Assembly (NCBI GenBank): GCA_003513765.1
Contig: DONT01000010.1
Location: forward strand, 62,001-126,000
Source: Jeotgalicoccus sp.
Lineage (GTDB): Bacteria > Bacillota > Bacilli > Staphylococcales > Salinicoccaceae
Reading direction: 5' to 3'
DNA: 64,000 bases
Within the stretch, counting starts at the first letter, position 1; every line of letters starts with the position of its first letter. Made by a program: the position numbers and the translations under genes. Shown piece after piece: positions 26,878 to 36,071 of this stretch. A model generated the notes under the pieces. That model was given only the letters and a program-made list of their open reading frames with translations. It did no database searches and was not told where the DNA came from.

Positions 26878-27991
26878 ACGTTTATATCCGGCAGCTGTAA
26901 TTGGTATTATCGGCGGCGGACAGCTTGGGAAAATGCTCGCACAGAGTGCTCAGCGCATGGGCTACAAAGTAGCAGTGCTTGATCCGTCGGCTGACGCTCC
27001 GGCACGTTCTGTATGCCATACTTTTATTCATGCTGATTTCAGCGATGAAGAAGCACTGATTAAATTAAGTGACATGTCGGACGTTGTCACCTACGAATTT
27101 GAAAACATTGATGCACATATTTTAAGAAATCTAGTCTCTGACTACTATGTGCCGCAAGGTGCAAAAACAGTACTGACACTGCAAAACCGCACGACTGAGA
27201 AAAATGCTATTAAAGAGTCGGGTGCCAGTATCGTGCCATTTGAAAATATTTCATCTGAAGAAGATGTGAAAGCATTTGCAAAAAAGCATTCATACCCGTT
27301 AATTGTGAAGACGACAACAGGCGGCTACGACGGCAAAGGCCAGTATTACATCGGTTCCGAACAGGAATTATCAAATGAAAATATCCCATTTGAAAAGACA
27401 GAATTTATCGTTGAAAAATATATAAACTTATCGACAGAAGTATCATTGACTGCAGCACGCAGTGCAAGTGGAGAGATAATATATTTCCCGCTGCAGGAAA
27501 ACCTTCACCGCAATCAGGTTTTATACCGGACAATCGCCCCGGCGAGAGTCGATTATTTTGAAAAGGCGAAAGCTGAAGCTGATAAAATTATGGAAGCGAT
27601 GCTGTTTGTCGGAGTATTTACAATTGAATTCTTTATAGATCAGAACGGTGAGCTCTATGTAAATGAAATTGCTCCGAGACCTCATAATTCAGCACATTAC
27701 ACGATTGAGGCATGTAACATCAGCCAGTTCGATGCACATATTTTAAGCGTGACAGACCAGCCTCTGCCGGAAGTTTATCAGCACAGTGATGCAATCATGA
27801 TGAACCTGCTTGGAGAAGATTTGGACCGCTTGGACCTTGAATTGTTTGATTATTCCGAATGGAACGTGCATTTATACGGTAAATCAGACCGCAAAGCCGC
27901 GAGAAAAATGGGACATGTCACAATTTTAACTGATGATGTCGAAGCTGAACTTGAAAAACTGAAAACGAATTTTGAAAAACAAACAGATTAA
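26864..27991 (+). CDS. purK: N5-carboxyaminoimidazole ribonucleotide synthase
   Basis: A 375-residue ATP-grasp enzyme that carboxylates AIR using ATP and bicarbonate. GIIGGGQLGKMLAQSAQRMG opens it; KTTTGGYDGKGQY (about residues 146-158) is the ATP loop and NEIAPRPHNSAHYTIEAC (about 266-283) the C-terminal active site. ATG 26864 lies within the end of purE. In relatives purC follows directly, but here it does not. Confidence 0.96.
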   Translation: MTLSKRLYPAAVIGIIGGGQLGKMLAQSAQRMGYKVAVLDPSADAPARSVCHTFIHADFSDEEALIKLSDMSDVVTYEFENIDAHILRNLVSDYYVPQGAKTVLTLQNRTTEKNAIKESGASIVPFENISSEEDVKAFAKKHSYPLIVKTTTGGYDGKGQYYIGSEQELSNENIPFEKTEFIVEKYINLSTEVSLTAARSASGEIIYFPLQENLHRNQVLYRTIAPARVDYFEKAKAEADKIMEAMLFVGVFTIEFFIDQNGELYVNEIAPRPHNSAHYTIEACNISQFDAHILSVTDQPLPEVYQHSDAIMMNLLGEDLDRLDLELFDYSEWNVHLYGKSDRKAARKMGHVTILTDDVEAELEKLKTNFEKQTD

Positions 27992-28018
27992 TATTTTATT
28001 GTTACTAATAGTGAGCCA

Positions 28019-28081
28019 CTGATTGAAGCGAATAATAAATTCTACAATAAGCTGGAGGAAATTAAAGATGAAATTCAATGA
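28019..28081 (+). pseudogene. Possible remnant of the purC C-terminus
   Basis: After the purK stop, the same frame stays open for 29 codons without a usable start. From 28019 it reads LIEANNKFYNKLEEIK. This closely resembles the end of staphylococcal SAICAR synthetase PurC as I recall it (SLIETYQIFLNKLEDLK). It lies where purC, purS and purQ are expected. Its CTGGAGG now serves as the ribosome binding site of purL. The likeness is from memory, over about 17 residues, so it is tentative. Confidence 0.45.
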
Positions 28082-30236
28082 ACCGACAAACCAGGAAATT
28101 AAAGAACAGAAACTTTATGCAGAAATGGGCTTAACAGATTCGGAATTTGATAAAATTAATGAAATTTTAGGCAGAGAGCCTAACTACACTGAAACTGGAA
28201 TTTTTTCTGCAATGTGGAGCGAACATTGTTCTTATAAACACTCAAAACCATTTTTAAAACAGTTTCCGACTGAAGGCGACCATGTTTTAATGGGACCTGG
28301 TGAAGGTGCGGGTGTTGTGGATATCGGTGATAACCAGGCCATTGTTTTTAAAGTGGAATCTCATAACCATCCGTCAGCTGTAGACCCGTACCAGGGTGCA
28401 GCGACAGGTGTCGGCGGTATTGTCCGCGATATCGTTTCTATCGGTGCGCGTCCAATTGGCTTATTAAATTCACTGCGTTTTGGCGAATTGGATAACAAAC
28501 AGAATAAGTGGCTCCTCCGCGGTGTTGTTGACGGTATGGCTGACTACGGTAATACGATGGAACTGCCGGCAGTATCCGGTGAAGTGGAATTCGATGCATC
28601 GTATCATGAAAATCCTTTAGTTAACGCAATGGGTGTCGGTTTAATTACTCACGATAAGATTCAAAAAGGAACGGCAAAAGGTATCGGCAATCAGGTCGTC
28701 TATGTCGGTCTGCCTACGGGAAGGGACGGTATTAACGGCGCAAGTTTCGCATCAGGAGAACTGAGTGACGATAACCGCCCGGAAATTCAAAAAGGTAATC
28801 CCGAAGCCGGTAAAATTTTAATGGAAGCAACACTTAAAGCAATAGATATGGAAGAACTTGTCGGAATTCAGGACATGGGCGCGGCAGGACTGACGTCTTC
28901 AAGTGCCGAAATGGCAGATAAGGGCGGTTCAGGAATGAATCTGTATCTGGATAAAGTCCCTGTGACTCACGCAGATATGTCACCGTACGAAATGATGCTG
29001 TCGGAAACGCAGGAGCGTATGCTGCTTGTCGTTGAAAAAGGCTCTGAAGATAAATTTTTAAATATGTTTAAAGAAATGAAACTGGAAACTGCAGTAATCG
29101 GGGAAGTAACTGAAGGCGACCGTCTGAAACTTTACTATGAAGATGAAGTCTATGCGGATCTGCCGGTTGCGCCGCTGTCGGATGATGCACCTGTTTATAT
29201 TTTAGAAGGTACTGAACCTCAGCAGGACGAAGCGCGTACGGACTACAGCAATGAAGATTTAGAAGCTGCTTTTGATAAATTAATTACACACCCGACACTT
29301 GCGGATAAATCATATATTTATAATGACTTTAACAATACAGCAGGCGGTAATACCGTTCAAAGCTCAGGCTTCGGCGCGGGGATTGTACAGATTGAAGGTA
29401 CTGATAAAGCAGTAAGTATGGTGCTTGACGGCAAGAGCCGTTACGTCTTTGCCGACCCGTACAACGGCGGTAAAGAAGTTGTTGCACAGACATTCAGAAG
29501 CATTATCGCCACAGGAGCCGTGCCGTTAGGCATGACGGACTGCCTGAACTACGGTTCTCCTGAAAAACCTGAAATCTATAATCAGCTGGATAAGTCGACT
29601 AAAGGCATGGCAGAAGCATGTCTGGCACTTTCGACACCGGTTGTTTCGGGTAACGTCAGTCTTTACAACGAACACAGCACAGGCGGCATTCTGCCGACAC
29701 CGATTATCGGAATGGTTGGTCTAATCGATAATACTAATCAGCTGAAACACGAAAGTATAAACGCGGGTGATGCACTGTACTTAGTTGGCGAGTTAACGCC
29801 GTCATTTGCAGGAAGCCAGCTTGAAAAACAGCTTGAAAATACAATTCGTCAGACAACACGTTCAATCGATCTTGAACTTGAGTATAAACGCGGAATGATG
29901 CTGCGTGAAAAACTGGTAAACGGAGAAATCAATAAAATCTCTCCGCTTGGCCGCGGCGGTCTGATCGCAAAACTTGCACAGCTTGCCAGCTTTAACAATA
30001 TTGGTCTTGAAGTAAACTTAGATGTACGTAAAGACTTGCTGTTCGCAGAAGGTGCATCGAACTATATTGTTGCAGCACCGGCAGGTCTCGATATTGAAGG
30101 TGCAGTTGAAATTGGTAAACTAACAGGCGATAAATTTATCGTCACTGCACAGGATTTCGAAATTAACCGTAATTTATCAGATGTCAGAAGCGCATGGGAG
30201 GGGGCAATCCCGGCATGTATGAACTCAGAGGACTAA
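28068..30236 (+). CDS. purL: FGAM synthase, small-type PurL subunit
   Basis: A 722-residue small PurL, the synthetase subunit that needs PurQ (glutaminase) and PurS to make FGAM from FGAR. GREPNYTETGIFSAMWSEHC, KVESHNHPSAVDPYQGAATG and ETQERMLLVVEKG are visible and the gene is full length. No PurS or PurQ is encoded nearby, although both normally lie just upstream. ATG 28068 has CTGGAGG at a 9-base spacing. Confidence 0.96.
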   Translation: MKFNEPTNQEIKEQKLYAEMGLTDSEFDKINEILGREPNYTETGIFSAMWSEHCSYKHSKPFLKQFPTEGDHVLMGPGEGAGVVDIGDNQAIVFKVESHNHPSAVDPYQGAATGVGGIVRDIVSIGARPIGLLNSLRFGELDNKQNKWLLRGVVDGMADYGNTMELPAVSGEVEFDASYHENPLVNAMGVGLITHDKIQKGTAKGIGNQVVYVGLPTGRDGINGASFASGELSDDNRPEIQKGNPEAGKILMEATLKAIDMEELVGIQDMGAAGLTSSSAEMADKGGSGMNLYLDKVPVTHADMSPYEMMLSETQERMLLVVEKGSEDKFLNMFKEMKLETAVIGEVTEGDRLKLYYEDEVYADLPVAPLSDDAPVYILEGTEPQQDEARTDYSNEDLEAAFDKLITHPTLADKSYIYNDFNNTAGGNTVQSSGFGAGIVQIEGTDKAVSMVLDGKSRYVFADPYNGGKEVVAQTFRSIIATGAVPLGMTDCLNYGSPEKPEIYNQLDKSTKGMAEACLALSTPVVSGNVSLYNEHSTGGILPTPIIGMVGLIDNTNQLKHESINAGDALYLVGELTPSFAGSQLEKQLENTIRQTTRSIDLELEYKRGMMLREKLVNGEINKISPLGRGGLIAKLAQLASFNNIGLEVNLDVRKDLLFAEGASNYIVAAPAGLDIEGAVEIGKLTGDKFIVTAQDFEINRNLSDVRSAWEGAIPACMNSED

Positions 30237-31633
30237 ATGAAGAATGTGGACTCTTTGGTATTTGGGGACACCCCGAAGCCAGCGAATTAACGTATATGGC
30301 ACTGCACAGTCTCCAGCACCGCGGTCAGGAAGGGGCAGGTATCGTCGCTTCCGGCGGCGATTACCTGTTCGGCGCACGCGGAATGGGTCTTTTGACTGAA
30401 GCGTTGTCACAAACACAGCTTGAATCATTAAAACCATTTTCCAAATCAATCGGTCACGTGCGTTACGCAACGAGCGATTCCAGTGCCTTATCCAACGTTC
30501 AGCCGTTTTTATTTAAAAGTCATATCGGCGATCTCGGCCTTGCACATAACGGCAACATCGTTAATGCACTGCAAATTAGACGCGCACTTGAAGACGACGG
30601 AGCAATTTTCCAAACGACTTCCGACTCGGAAGTGTTTGCGCATCTGTTAAGACGTGCGAAAGGACCGACGAGAAAGGCGCGTATTAAAACAACACTCCAG
30701 CAGCTGAAAGGTGCATTTGCTTTCGTTATTTTACACGAAGATGCAATGACGATTGCGCTGGATGACCACGGTGTTCGTCCGTTGATGCTGGGTTCGCTTG
30801 ACGGCGCATACTGCGTTGCCAGCGAAACGTGCGCATTTACTGCAATCGGTGCGGAGTACATCCGTGATATTGAACCAGGTGAACTCATTACAATAAGCGA
30901 CGAGGGTATTGATTTTGACCGTTATACAGATTTTGAAAATCCGAATATGTGCTCGATGGAATACATTTACTTTGCACGTGCAGATTCAGAGTTCCGCGGC
31001 ACGTCAACGTACACGATACGTAAAGCACTTGGTGAAGAACTGGCAAAAGAAATGGATGTGCAGGCAGATATCGTTATCGGTGTACCTGATTCCAGTCTCG
31101 CTGCGGCTAAAGGATTCAGCGATGAATCAGGAATTCCGGGCGAGCAGGGTTTATTAAAAAACCGCTATGTCGGGAGAACATTTATCGCCTCGGGACAGGA
31201 AGCGCGTGAACGTGCAGTCCGGATGAAACTGTCTCCGGTCAGAGATATCGTTGAAGGTAAGAGCGTCATCGTTATCGACGATTCCATTGTGCGCGGAACG
31301 ACGAGTAAATTTATCGTTAAAGCATTGAAAAAAGCGGGCGCTAAAGAAGTGCATATGGGTGTGTCATCACCGCCTCTTAAAAACCCGTGCTATTACGGTA
31401 TCGACGTATCGACGCATGCGGAAATTATTGCCTCGTCAAAATCAACTGAAGAGGTGCGGGAAGAAATTGGTGCAGATTCACTGACTTATCTGTCAGTTGA
31501 AAGAATGCATCAAGTATATGAGAAATACGGTTCACGCGGACAGTGTGATGCGTGCTTTACAGGTAATTACCCGATTGAAAATACTGACGGCCTGCTGCCG
31601 CAGGAAAAAGATGCGAAAACGAAAGGAGTATAA
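30215..31633 (+). CDS. purF: Amidophosphoribosyltransferase
   Basis: Makes 5-phosphoribosylamine from PRPP and glutamine, the first step of the pathway. A 10-residue propeptide precedes the catalytic Cys of CGLFGIWGHPE. The PRPP-binding loop is VIVIDDSIVRGTTS (about residues 350-363). Cysteines that would hold the Fe-S cluster are present (CSMEY and GQCDACF). Within the gene start the GGGAGGGGG site and ATG 30215 lie inside the end of purL (22-base overlap). 472 residues, normal. Confidence 0.97.
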   Translation: MYELRGLNEECGLFGIWGHPEASELTYMALHSLQHRGQEGAGIVASGGDYLFGARGMGLLTEALSQTQLESLKPFSKSIGHVRYATSDSSALSNVQPFLFKSHIGDLGLAHNGNIVNALQIRRALEDDGAIFQTTSDSEVFAHLLRRAKGPTRKARIKTTLQQLKGAFAFVILHEDAMTIALDDHGVRPLMLGSLDGAYCVASETCAFTAIGAEYIRDIEPGELITISDEGIDFDRYTDFENPNMCSMEYIYFARADSEFRGTSTYTIRKALGEELAKEMDVQADIVIGVPDSSLAAAKGFSDESGIPGEQGLLKNRYVGRTFIASGQEARERAVRMKLSPVRDIVEGKSVIVIDDSIVRGTTSKFIVKALKKAGAKEVHMGVSSPPLKNPCYYGIDVSTHAEIIASSKSTEEVREEIGADSLTYLSVERMHQVYEKYGSRGQCDACFTGNYPIENTDGLLPQEKDAKTKGV

Positions 31634-31635
31634 CG

Positions 31636-32655
31636 ATGTCTGAACAATATAAAAAAGCCGGTGTCGATATTATTGCCGGATATGAAGCGGTCGAACAGAT
31701 GAAAGGGCATGTAAAACGTACGATGCGTCCGGAAGTAATTGGCGGTCTTGGAGGATTTGGTGCAGCATTTGATCTGTCGCAGTTAAATATGACAGCCCCT
31801 GTACTCGTGTCAGGCACTGACGGTGTCGGTACGAAACTGAAGCTTGCAATTGATTATAACCGTCACGATACAATCGGCATCGATGCTGTTGCAATGTGTG
31901 TAAATGACATTATTACAACTGGTGCAGAACCGTTATACTTCCTTGATTATATAGCTGTGAACAAAGTAGTCCCTGAACATATCGGTGAAATTGTTAAAGG
32001 TGTTTCTGAAGGATGCGTTCAGTCCGAATGTGCACTAATCGGCGGAGAAACTGCCGAGATGGGTGAAATGTATGGCGAAGGCGAATACGATATTGCGGGA
32101 TTTGCTGTTGGTGCAGTTGAGAAACATGAATATATTGACGGCTCATCTGTTGAAGCAGGCGATAAAATTATTGGCCTCGCATCAAGCGGCATTCATTCAA
32201 ACGGCTACAGTTTAGTCCGTAAAATTATTGCGGATAACAATATTGATGTCACAGCTGACTTAAACGGTGATAAGCTGCTCGATTTGCTGCTTGAGCCGAC
32301 ACGTATATACGCACAAGAAGTTAAAGCATTAAAACATAAAGTCAATATTAAAGCGATGAGCCATATTACCGGCGGCGGATTTATTGAAAATATTCCGAGA
32401 GCATTGCCGGATCATCTGGGCGTCAGTCTCGATGTTAAAAATATTGAAGTGCCTAAAGTACTTGCATGGCTGCTGGAAGAGAGCGGCGTGAGAGATGAAG
32501 AAGCATACAACGTCTTTAATATGGGGATTGGTTTTATAATCGCCGTCCCTGCAGACGAAGCTGATAAAGCACTTGAGATACTGAAAGATTTTGATTATAC
32601 AAGCAGCGTAATCGGTGAGGTTACTGCTGAGGCTGGAATTAAAATTAATGGTTAA
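31636..32655 (+). CDS. purM: AIR synthetase
   Basis: A 339-residue phosphoribosylaminoimidazole synthetase that closes FGAM to AIR with ATP. Opening GVDIIAGYEAVEQMKGHVKR, then GTDGVGTKLKLA (about residues 58-69), GGETAEMGEMYG and SSGIHSNGYSLVRK, and MSHITGGGFIENIPR are all in place. Overlaps purN by 8 bases. Confidence 0.97.
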   Translation: MSEQYKKAGVDIIAGYEAVEQMKGHVKRTMRPEVIGGLGGFGAAFDLSQLNMTAPVLVSGTDGVGTKLKLAIDYNRHDTIGIDAVAMCVNDIITTGAEPLYFLDYIAVNKVVPEHIGEIVKGVSEGCVQSECALIGGETAEMGEMYGEGEYDIAGFAVGAVEKHEYIDGSSVEAGDKIIGLASSGIHSNGYSLVRKIIADNNIDVTADLNGDKLLDLLLEPTRIYAQEVKALKHKVNIKAMSHITGGGFIENIPRALPDHLGVSLDVKNIEVPKVLAWLLEESGVRDEEAYNVFNMGIGFIIAVPADEADKALEILKDFDYTSSVIGEVTAEAGIKING

Positions 32656-33217
32656 AAATATAGCTGTCCTCGTTTCCGGCGGCGGTTCGAATTTTGAGAA
32701 CCTTGCATTAAAAAGCGCTGAGGCAGGGTTTGAGATTAAAATTTTAATCGCAGACAGTCCGGATGCCTATGCCGTTAAGCGGGCAGAGAAATTAAATATT
32801 CCTCATATAATTATCGACCGCAGTAAATATTCAGCAAAAAAAGAATTTGAAACTGCTATAACAGAAGCAGTTTCAAATTTTAATATTGATTATATTGTAC
32901 TCGCAGGCTTTATGAGAATTTTATCGGCTGAATTTATTAACTTCTATAAAAATCGGATTATTAATATTCATCCATCGCTGCTGCCGTCTTTTAAAGGCAG
33001 AAATGGTATCGAAGATGCTTATAATTACGGCGTAAAAGTGACCGGTGTGACAGTTCATTTTGTCGATGCCGGCATTGATACAGGTAAAATTATTGCACAG
33101 ACTGCAGTTATAATAGAAGAAGATGAAACGCTTCTTTCATTAGAAGAAAAAATACATCAGGCGGAGTATGAACTATACCCTGCCGCACTGAAGAAAGTAC
33201 TGGATGGAGGAGTCTAA
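32648..33217 (+). CDS. purN: GAR transformylase (10-formyl-THF dependent)
   Basis: A 189-residue enzyme that formylates glycinamide ribonucleotide. VLVSGGGSNFENL at the N-terminus, the catalytic NIHPSLLPSFKGR (Asn/His, about residues 105-117) and TVHFVDAGIDTGKII (with the catalytic Asp) are present. ATG 32648 is within the end of purM. A 14-bp perfect inverted repeat lies in the coding sequence (see the hairpin entry). Confidence 0.96.
   Translation: MVKNIAVLVSGGGSNFENLALKSAEAGFEIKILIADSPDAYAVKRAEKLNIPHIIIDRSKYSAKKEFETAITEAVSNFNIDYIVLAGFMRILSAEFINFYKNRIINIHPSLLPSFKGRNGIEDAYNYGVKVTGVTVHFVDAGIDTGKIIAQTAVIIEEDETLLSLEEKIHQAEYELYPAALKKVLDGGV
32844..32881 (+). other. Intragenic 14-bp hairpin followed by T-run in purN
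   Basis: AATTTGAAACTGCT (32844-32857) pairs perfectly with AGCAGTTTCAAATT (32866-32879) around an 8-base loop, and the 3' arm runs into TTTT at 32878-32881. This resembles a weak intrinsic terminator or an RNA processing site inside the coding sequence. Confidence 0.6.
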
Positions 33218-33219
33218 CT

Positions 33220-34695
33220 ATGAAAGCATTGCTGAGCGTATCAAATAAAACAGGCATAGAAAAATTTGCTGAAGGGCTGCTTGAACAAGGCTATGAACTG
33301 TATTCAACCGGCGGCACGTTTAAAGCATTACAGGAAGCGGATATCGTTGTCAATCAGGTGAGTGATTTAACGGATTTCAATGAAATTATGGATGGCCGTG
33401 TTAAAACACTGCATCCGGCAGTTCACGGCGGAATTTTAGCAGACCGTGACAATCCGGCTCACATGGAAGATCTTCGTAAAAATAATATAGAAACGATTGA
33501 TCTTGTTGCTGTGAATTTATACCCGTTTAAAGAAACGGTCAAAAAAGCGGATGTGACTGAAAGTGATGCAGTGGAAAATATCGACATAGGCGGGCCGACA
33601 ATGCTGCGTGCGGCGGCAAAAAACTACAAACATGTAACGACAGTTGTCGATCCTTTTGATTATGAAGAAGTGCTGGAGCGTATGAAAAATAACGCGCTTG
33701 ATGAGAATTTCAGAAAACAGCTGATGATTAAAGTGTTCCGTCACACAAATGACTACGATCAGGCAATTGTAAACTTCTTCGCACAGAGCGAAAAATCGCT
33801 CCGATACGGGGAAAACCCGCATCAAAGTGCAAAATACGTTAAAACTTCAGATGATAAAAACACGATTCTTAATGCCGATGTGCTGCACGGCAAAGAGCTC
33901 AGTTATAACAACATAAGAGATGCAGACAGTGCATTTCAGCTGGCGAAGAAATTTGATTTACCGGCAGCAGTTGCTGTAAAACATATGAACCCCTGCGGTG
34001 TCGGTACAGGAGATACGCTGAGCGATGCATTCCAGAATGCATTTGATGCTGATAACCAGTCTATTTTCGGCGGCATTGTTGCGCTCAATAAGAGTGTGGA
34101 CGCGGCAACTGCAGAAAAATTAAGCAAAGTATTTTTAGAAGTAATTATTGCTCCACACTTCTCAGAAGAAGCCTTAAATATTTTAACAGTGAAGAAAAAT
34201 ATTCGTCTTTTACAAGTTGATTTCACTGAAGAAGCTGTTCAGGATGAGTTTGTCAGCGTCTCTGGCGGTTATCTCGTGCAGTCGCGCGACACTGGAAAAC
34301 TCGATAAAGACTCGCTCGAATATGTCACGGAGAAAAAACCGGATGATGAGCAGCTAAAAGCACTGGTACTTGCATGGGAAGTATCAAAACATGTGAAATC
34401 CAATGCGATAGTACTCGCCAACAGTAAACAGACAACGGGAATCGGTGCAGGACAGATGAACCGTGTCGGAGCGTTGAAAATTGCTGCAGAGCGTGCAATT
34501 GAGCTTGGGGAAAATGTTGTCCTTGCAAGCGACGGATTTTTCCCGATGCCGGATACAGTAGAAAATGCACATCAGTACGGCATTAAAGCAATTATCCAGC
34601 CGGGCGGTTCTAAGCGCGATAATGAATCGATTGATTTTTGCAACGAGCACGGGATTGCAATGGTATTTACAGGAATGCGTCATTTCAAACATTAA
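33220..34695 (+). CDS. purH: AICAR transformylase / IMP cyclohydrolase
   Basis: A 491-residue bifunctional enzyme for the last two steps to IMP. The N-terminal cyclohydrolase domain carries STGGTFKAL and MDGRVKTLHPAVHGGIL; the C-terminal transformylase domain has RYGENPHQSA, KHMNPCGVGTG (catalytic Lys-His) and IQPGGSKRDNE. It starts 2 bases after purN behind GGAGGAG. Confidence 0.97.
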   Translation: MKALLSVSNKTGIEKFAEGLLEQGYELYSTGGTFKALQEADIVVNQVSDLTDFNEIMDGRVKTLHPAVHGGILADRDNPAHMEDLRKNNIETIDLVAVNLYPFKETVKKADVTESDAVENIDIGGPTMLRAAAKNYKHVTTVVDPFDYEEVLERMKNNALDENFRKQLMIKVFRHTNDYDQAIVNFFAQSEKSLRYGENPHQSAKYVKTSDDKNTILNADVLHGKELSYNNIRDADSAFQLAKKFDLPAAVAVKHMNPCGVGTGDTLSDAFQNAFDADNQSIFGGIVALNKSVDAATAEKLSKVFLEVIIAPHFSEEALNILTVKKNIRLLQVDFTEEAVQDEFVSVSGGYLVQSRDTGKLDKDSLEYVTEKKPDDEQLKALVLAWEVSKHVKSNAIVLANSKQTTGIGAGQMNRVGALKIAAERAIELGENVVLASDGFFPMPDTVENAHQYGIKAIIQPGGSKRDNESIDFCNEHGIAMVFTGMRHFKH

Positions 34696-34713
34696 TACTG
34701 GAGGACGAAACCA

Positions 34714-35964
34714 ATGAATGTATTAGTAATTGGCGGCGGCGGACGGGAGCACGCTCTCGTTAAAACGCTGAGCCGGTCAAAACATACAAAAAATATTCAT
34801 GCAGTACCCGGCAACAGCAGCATGATAAAATATGCGTCTGTACACAGCAATATTAAGGACTCTGATATTGAACGCATCGTTGAACTTACACAACAGGAGA
34901 ATATCAGCTGGGCGGTTGTCGGACCGGAAGCACCGCTTAATGCAGGTATCGCCGATGCTCTTGAAGCGGTGGGAGTGAAAGTGTTCGGACCGAGAAAGCT
35001 GGAAGCACAGCTTGAATCTTCAAAAGCTTTTGCAAAAAACATTATGATTAAATACGGTATTCCGACTGCTGAATATCAGACATTTACGAATTTAATCGAT
35101 GCGTCGGCATACATCAAACAGCAGGGCGCACCGATAGTCATTAAAAAAGACGGGCTTGCTGCAGGAAAAGGCGTTGCTGTAGCGATGACTGAAGCTGAAG
35201 CGCTCGATGCCCTCAAAGAGATGTTTGCTGAAGGTGAAAATAATCCGGTAGTAATTGAAGAATTCCTTGAAGGCGAGGAGTTCAGCTTAATGGTGCTCGT
35301 TAACGGTGAGTATACATTGCCGTTCAATATTGTGGCACAGGATCATAAACGTGCATATGACGGGGATACAGGGCCGAATACCGGCGGTATGGGTGCATAT
35401 GCGCCTGTTACGCATATCGGTGAAGATGTGATAGAAGAAGCAATCAATAATATTGTTAAACCGATGGCGGACGCTATGGTCAAAGAAGGCCTGGATTATT
35501 TCGGTGTTATGTATTTAGGCGCGATTATTACTAAAGACGGGGTTAAAACAATCGAATTTAATGCACGCTTCGGTGATCCGGAAGCCCAGGTGCTGTTATC
35601 GCTTCTTGAATCGGATTTTATCGATGTACTGGAAGCGGTCAGAAACAAAGAACCGTATAAGCTCGAGTTCAGCAGTGATTCTATGCTCGGTGTAATTTTA
35701 GCAAGCAGCGGCTACCCGAAAGCTTATGAAAAAGGAGCATCAGTTATTATTCCTGCATATCTTGAGGATGAGGTGTTTAACAGCGGGCTGAAGCGTGTTC
35801 AGGATGAACGTTATGAAACTGCCGGCGGCAGAGTGATGCTCGTGACGGGACGCGGAAAAACACTTGAGCAGGCAAAGCTGCTGGCATATAAAAATACTGA
35901 GCAGATTCAATATAATAATGATGCATTATTTTTTCGTAATGATATCGGAGAACGCGGCGTGTAA
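34714..35964 (+). CDS. purD: GAR synthetase
   Basis: A 416-residue ATP-grasp ligase that joins glycine to phosphoribosylamine. VIGGGGREHAL at the N-terminus, IKKDGLAAGKGVAVA (about residues 141-155), GPNTGGMGAYAP and FNARFGDPEAQ are diagnostic. Last gene of the operon. Confidence 0.97.
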   Translation: MNVLVIGGGGREHALVKTLSRSKHTKNIHAVPGNSSMIKYASVHSNIKDSDIERIVELTQQENISWAVVGPEAPLNAGIADALEAVGVKVFGPRKLEAQLESSKAFAKNIMIKYGIPTAEYQTFTNLIDASAYIKQQGAPIVIKKDGLAAGKGVAVAMTEAEALDALKEMFAEGENNPVVIEEFLEGEEFSLMVLVNGEYTLPFNIVAQDHKRAYDGDTGPNTGGMGAYAPVTHIGEDVIEEAINNIVKPMADAMVKEGLDYFGVMYLGAIITKDGVKTIEFNARFGDPEAQVLLSLLESDFIDVLEAVRNKEPYKLEFSSDSMLGVILASSGYPKAYEKGASVIIPAYLEDEVFNSGLKRVQDERYETAGGRVMLVTGRGKTLEQAKLLAYKNTEQIQYNNDALFFRNDIGERGV

Positions 35965-35992
35965 ACAGGTGATTATTTCACCTGTTTTTTTT
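35964..35992 (+). terminator. Terminator of the purine operon
   Basis: AACAGGTGA and TCACCTGTT around TTATT, followed by eight T. Confidence 0.92.
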
Positions 35993-36071
35993 ATTACAAA
36001 AAATGGGTATAGCGGAATGATTTAATTCATAGTATAATAATATGGATTTTGAAAATTGGAGGAAAAAAATA

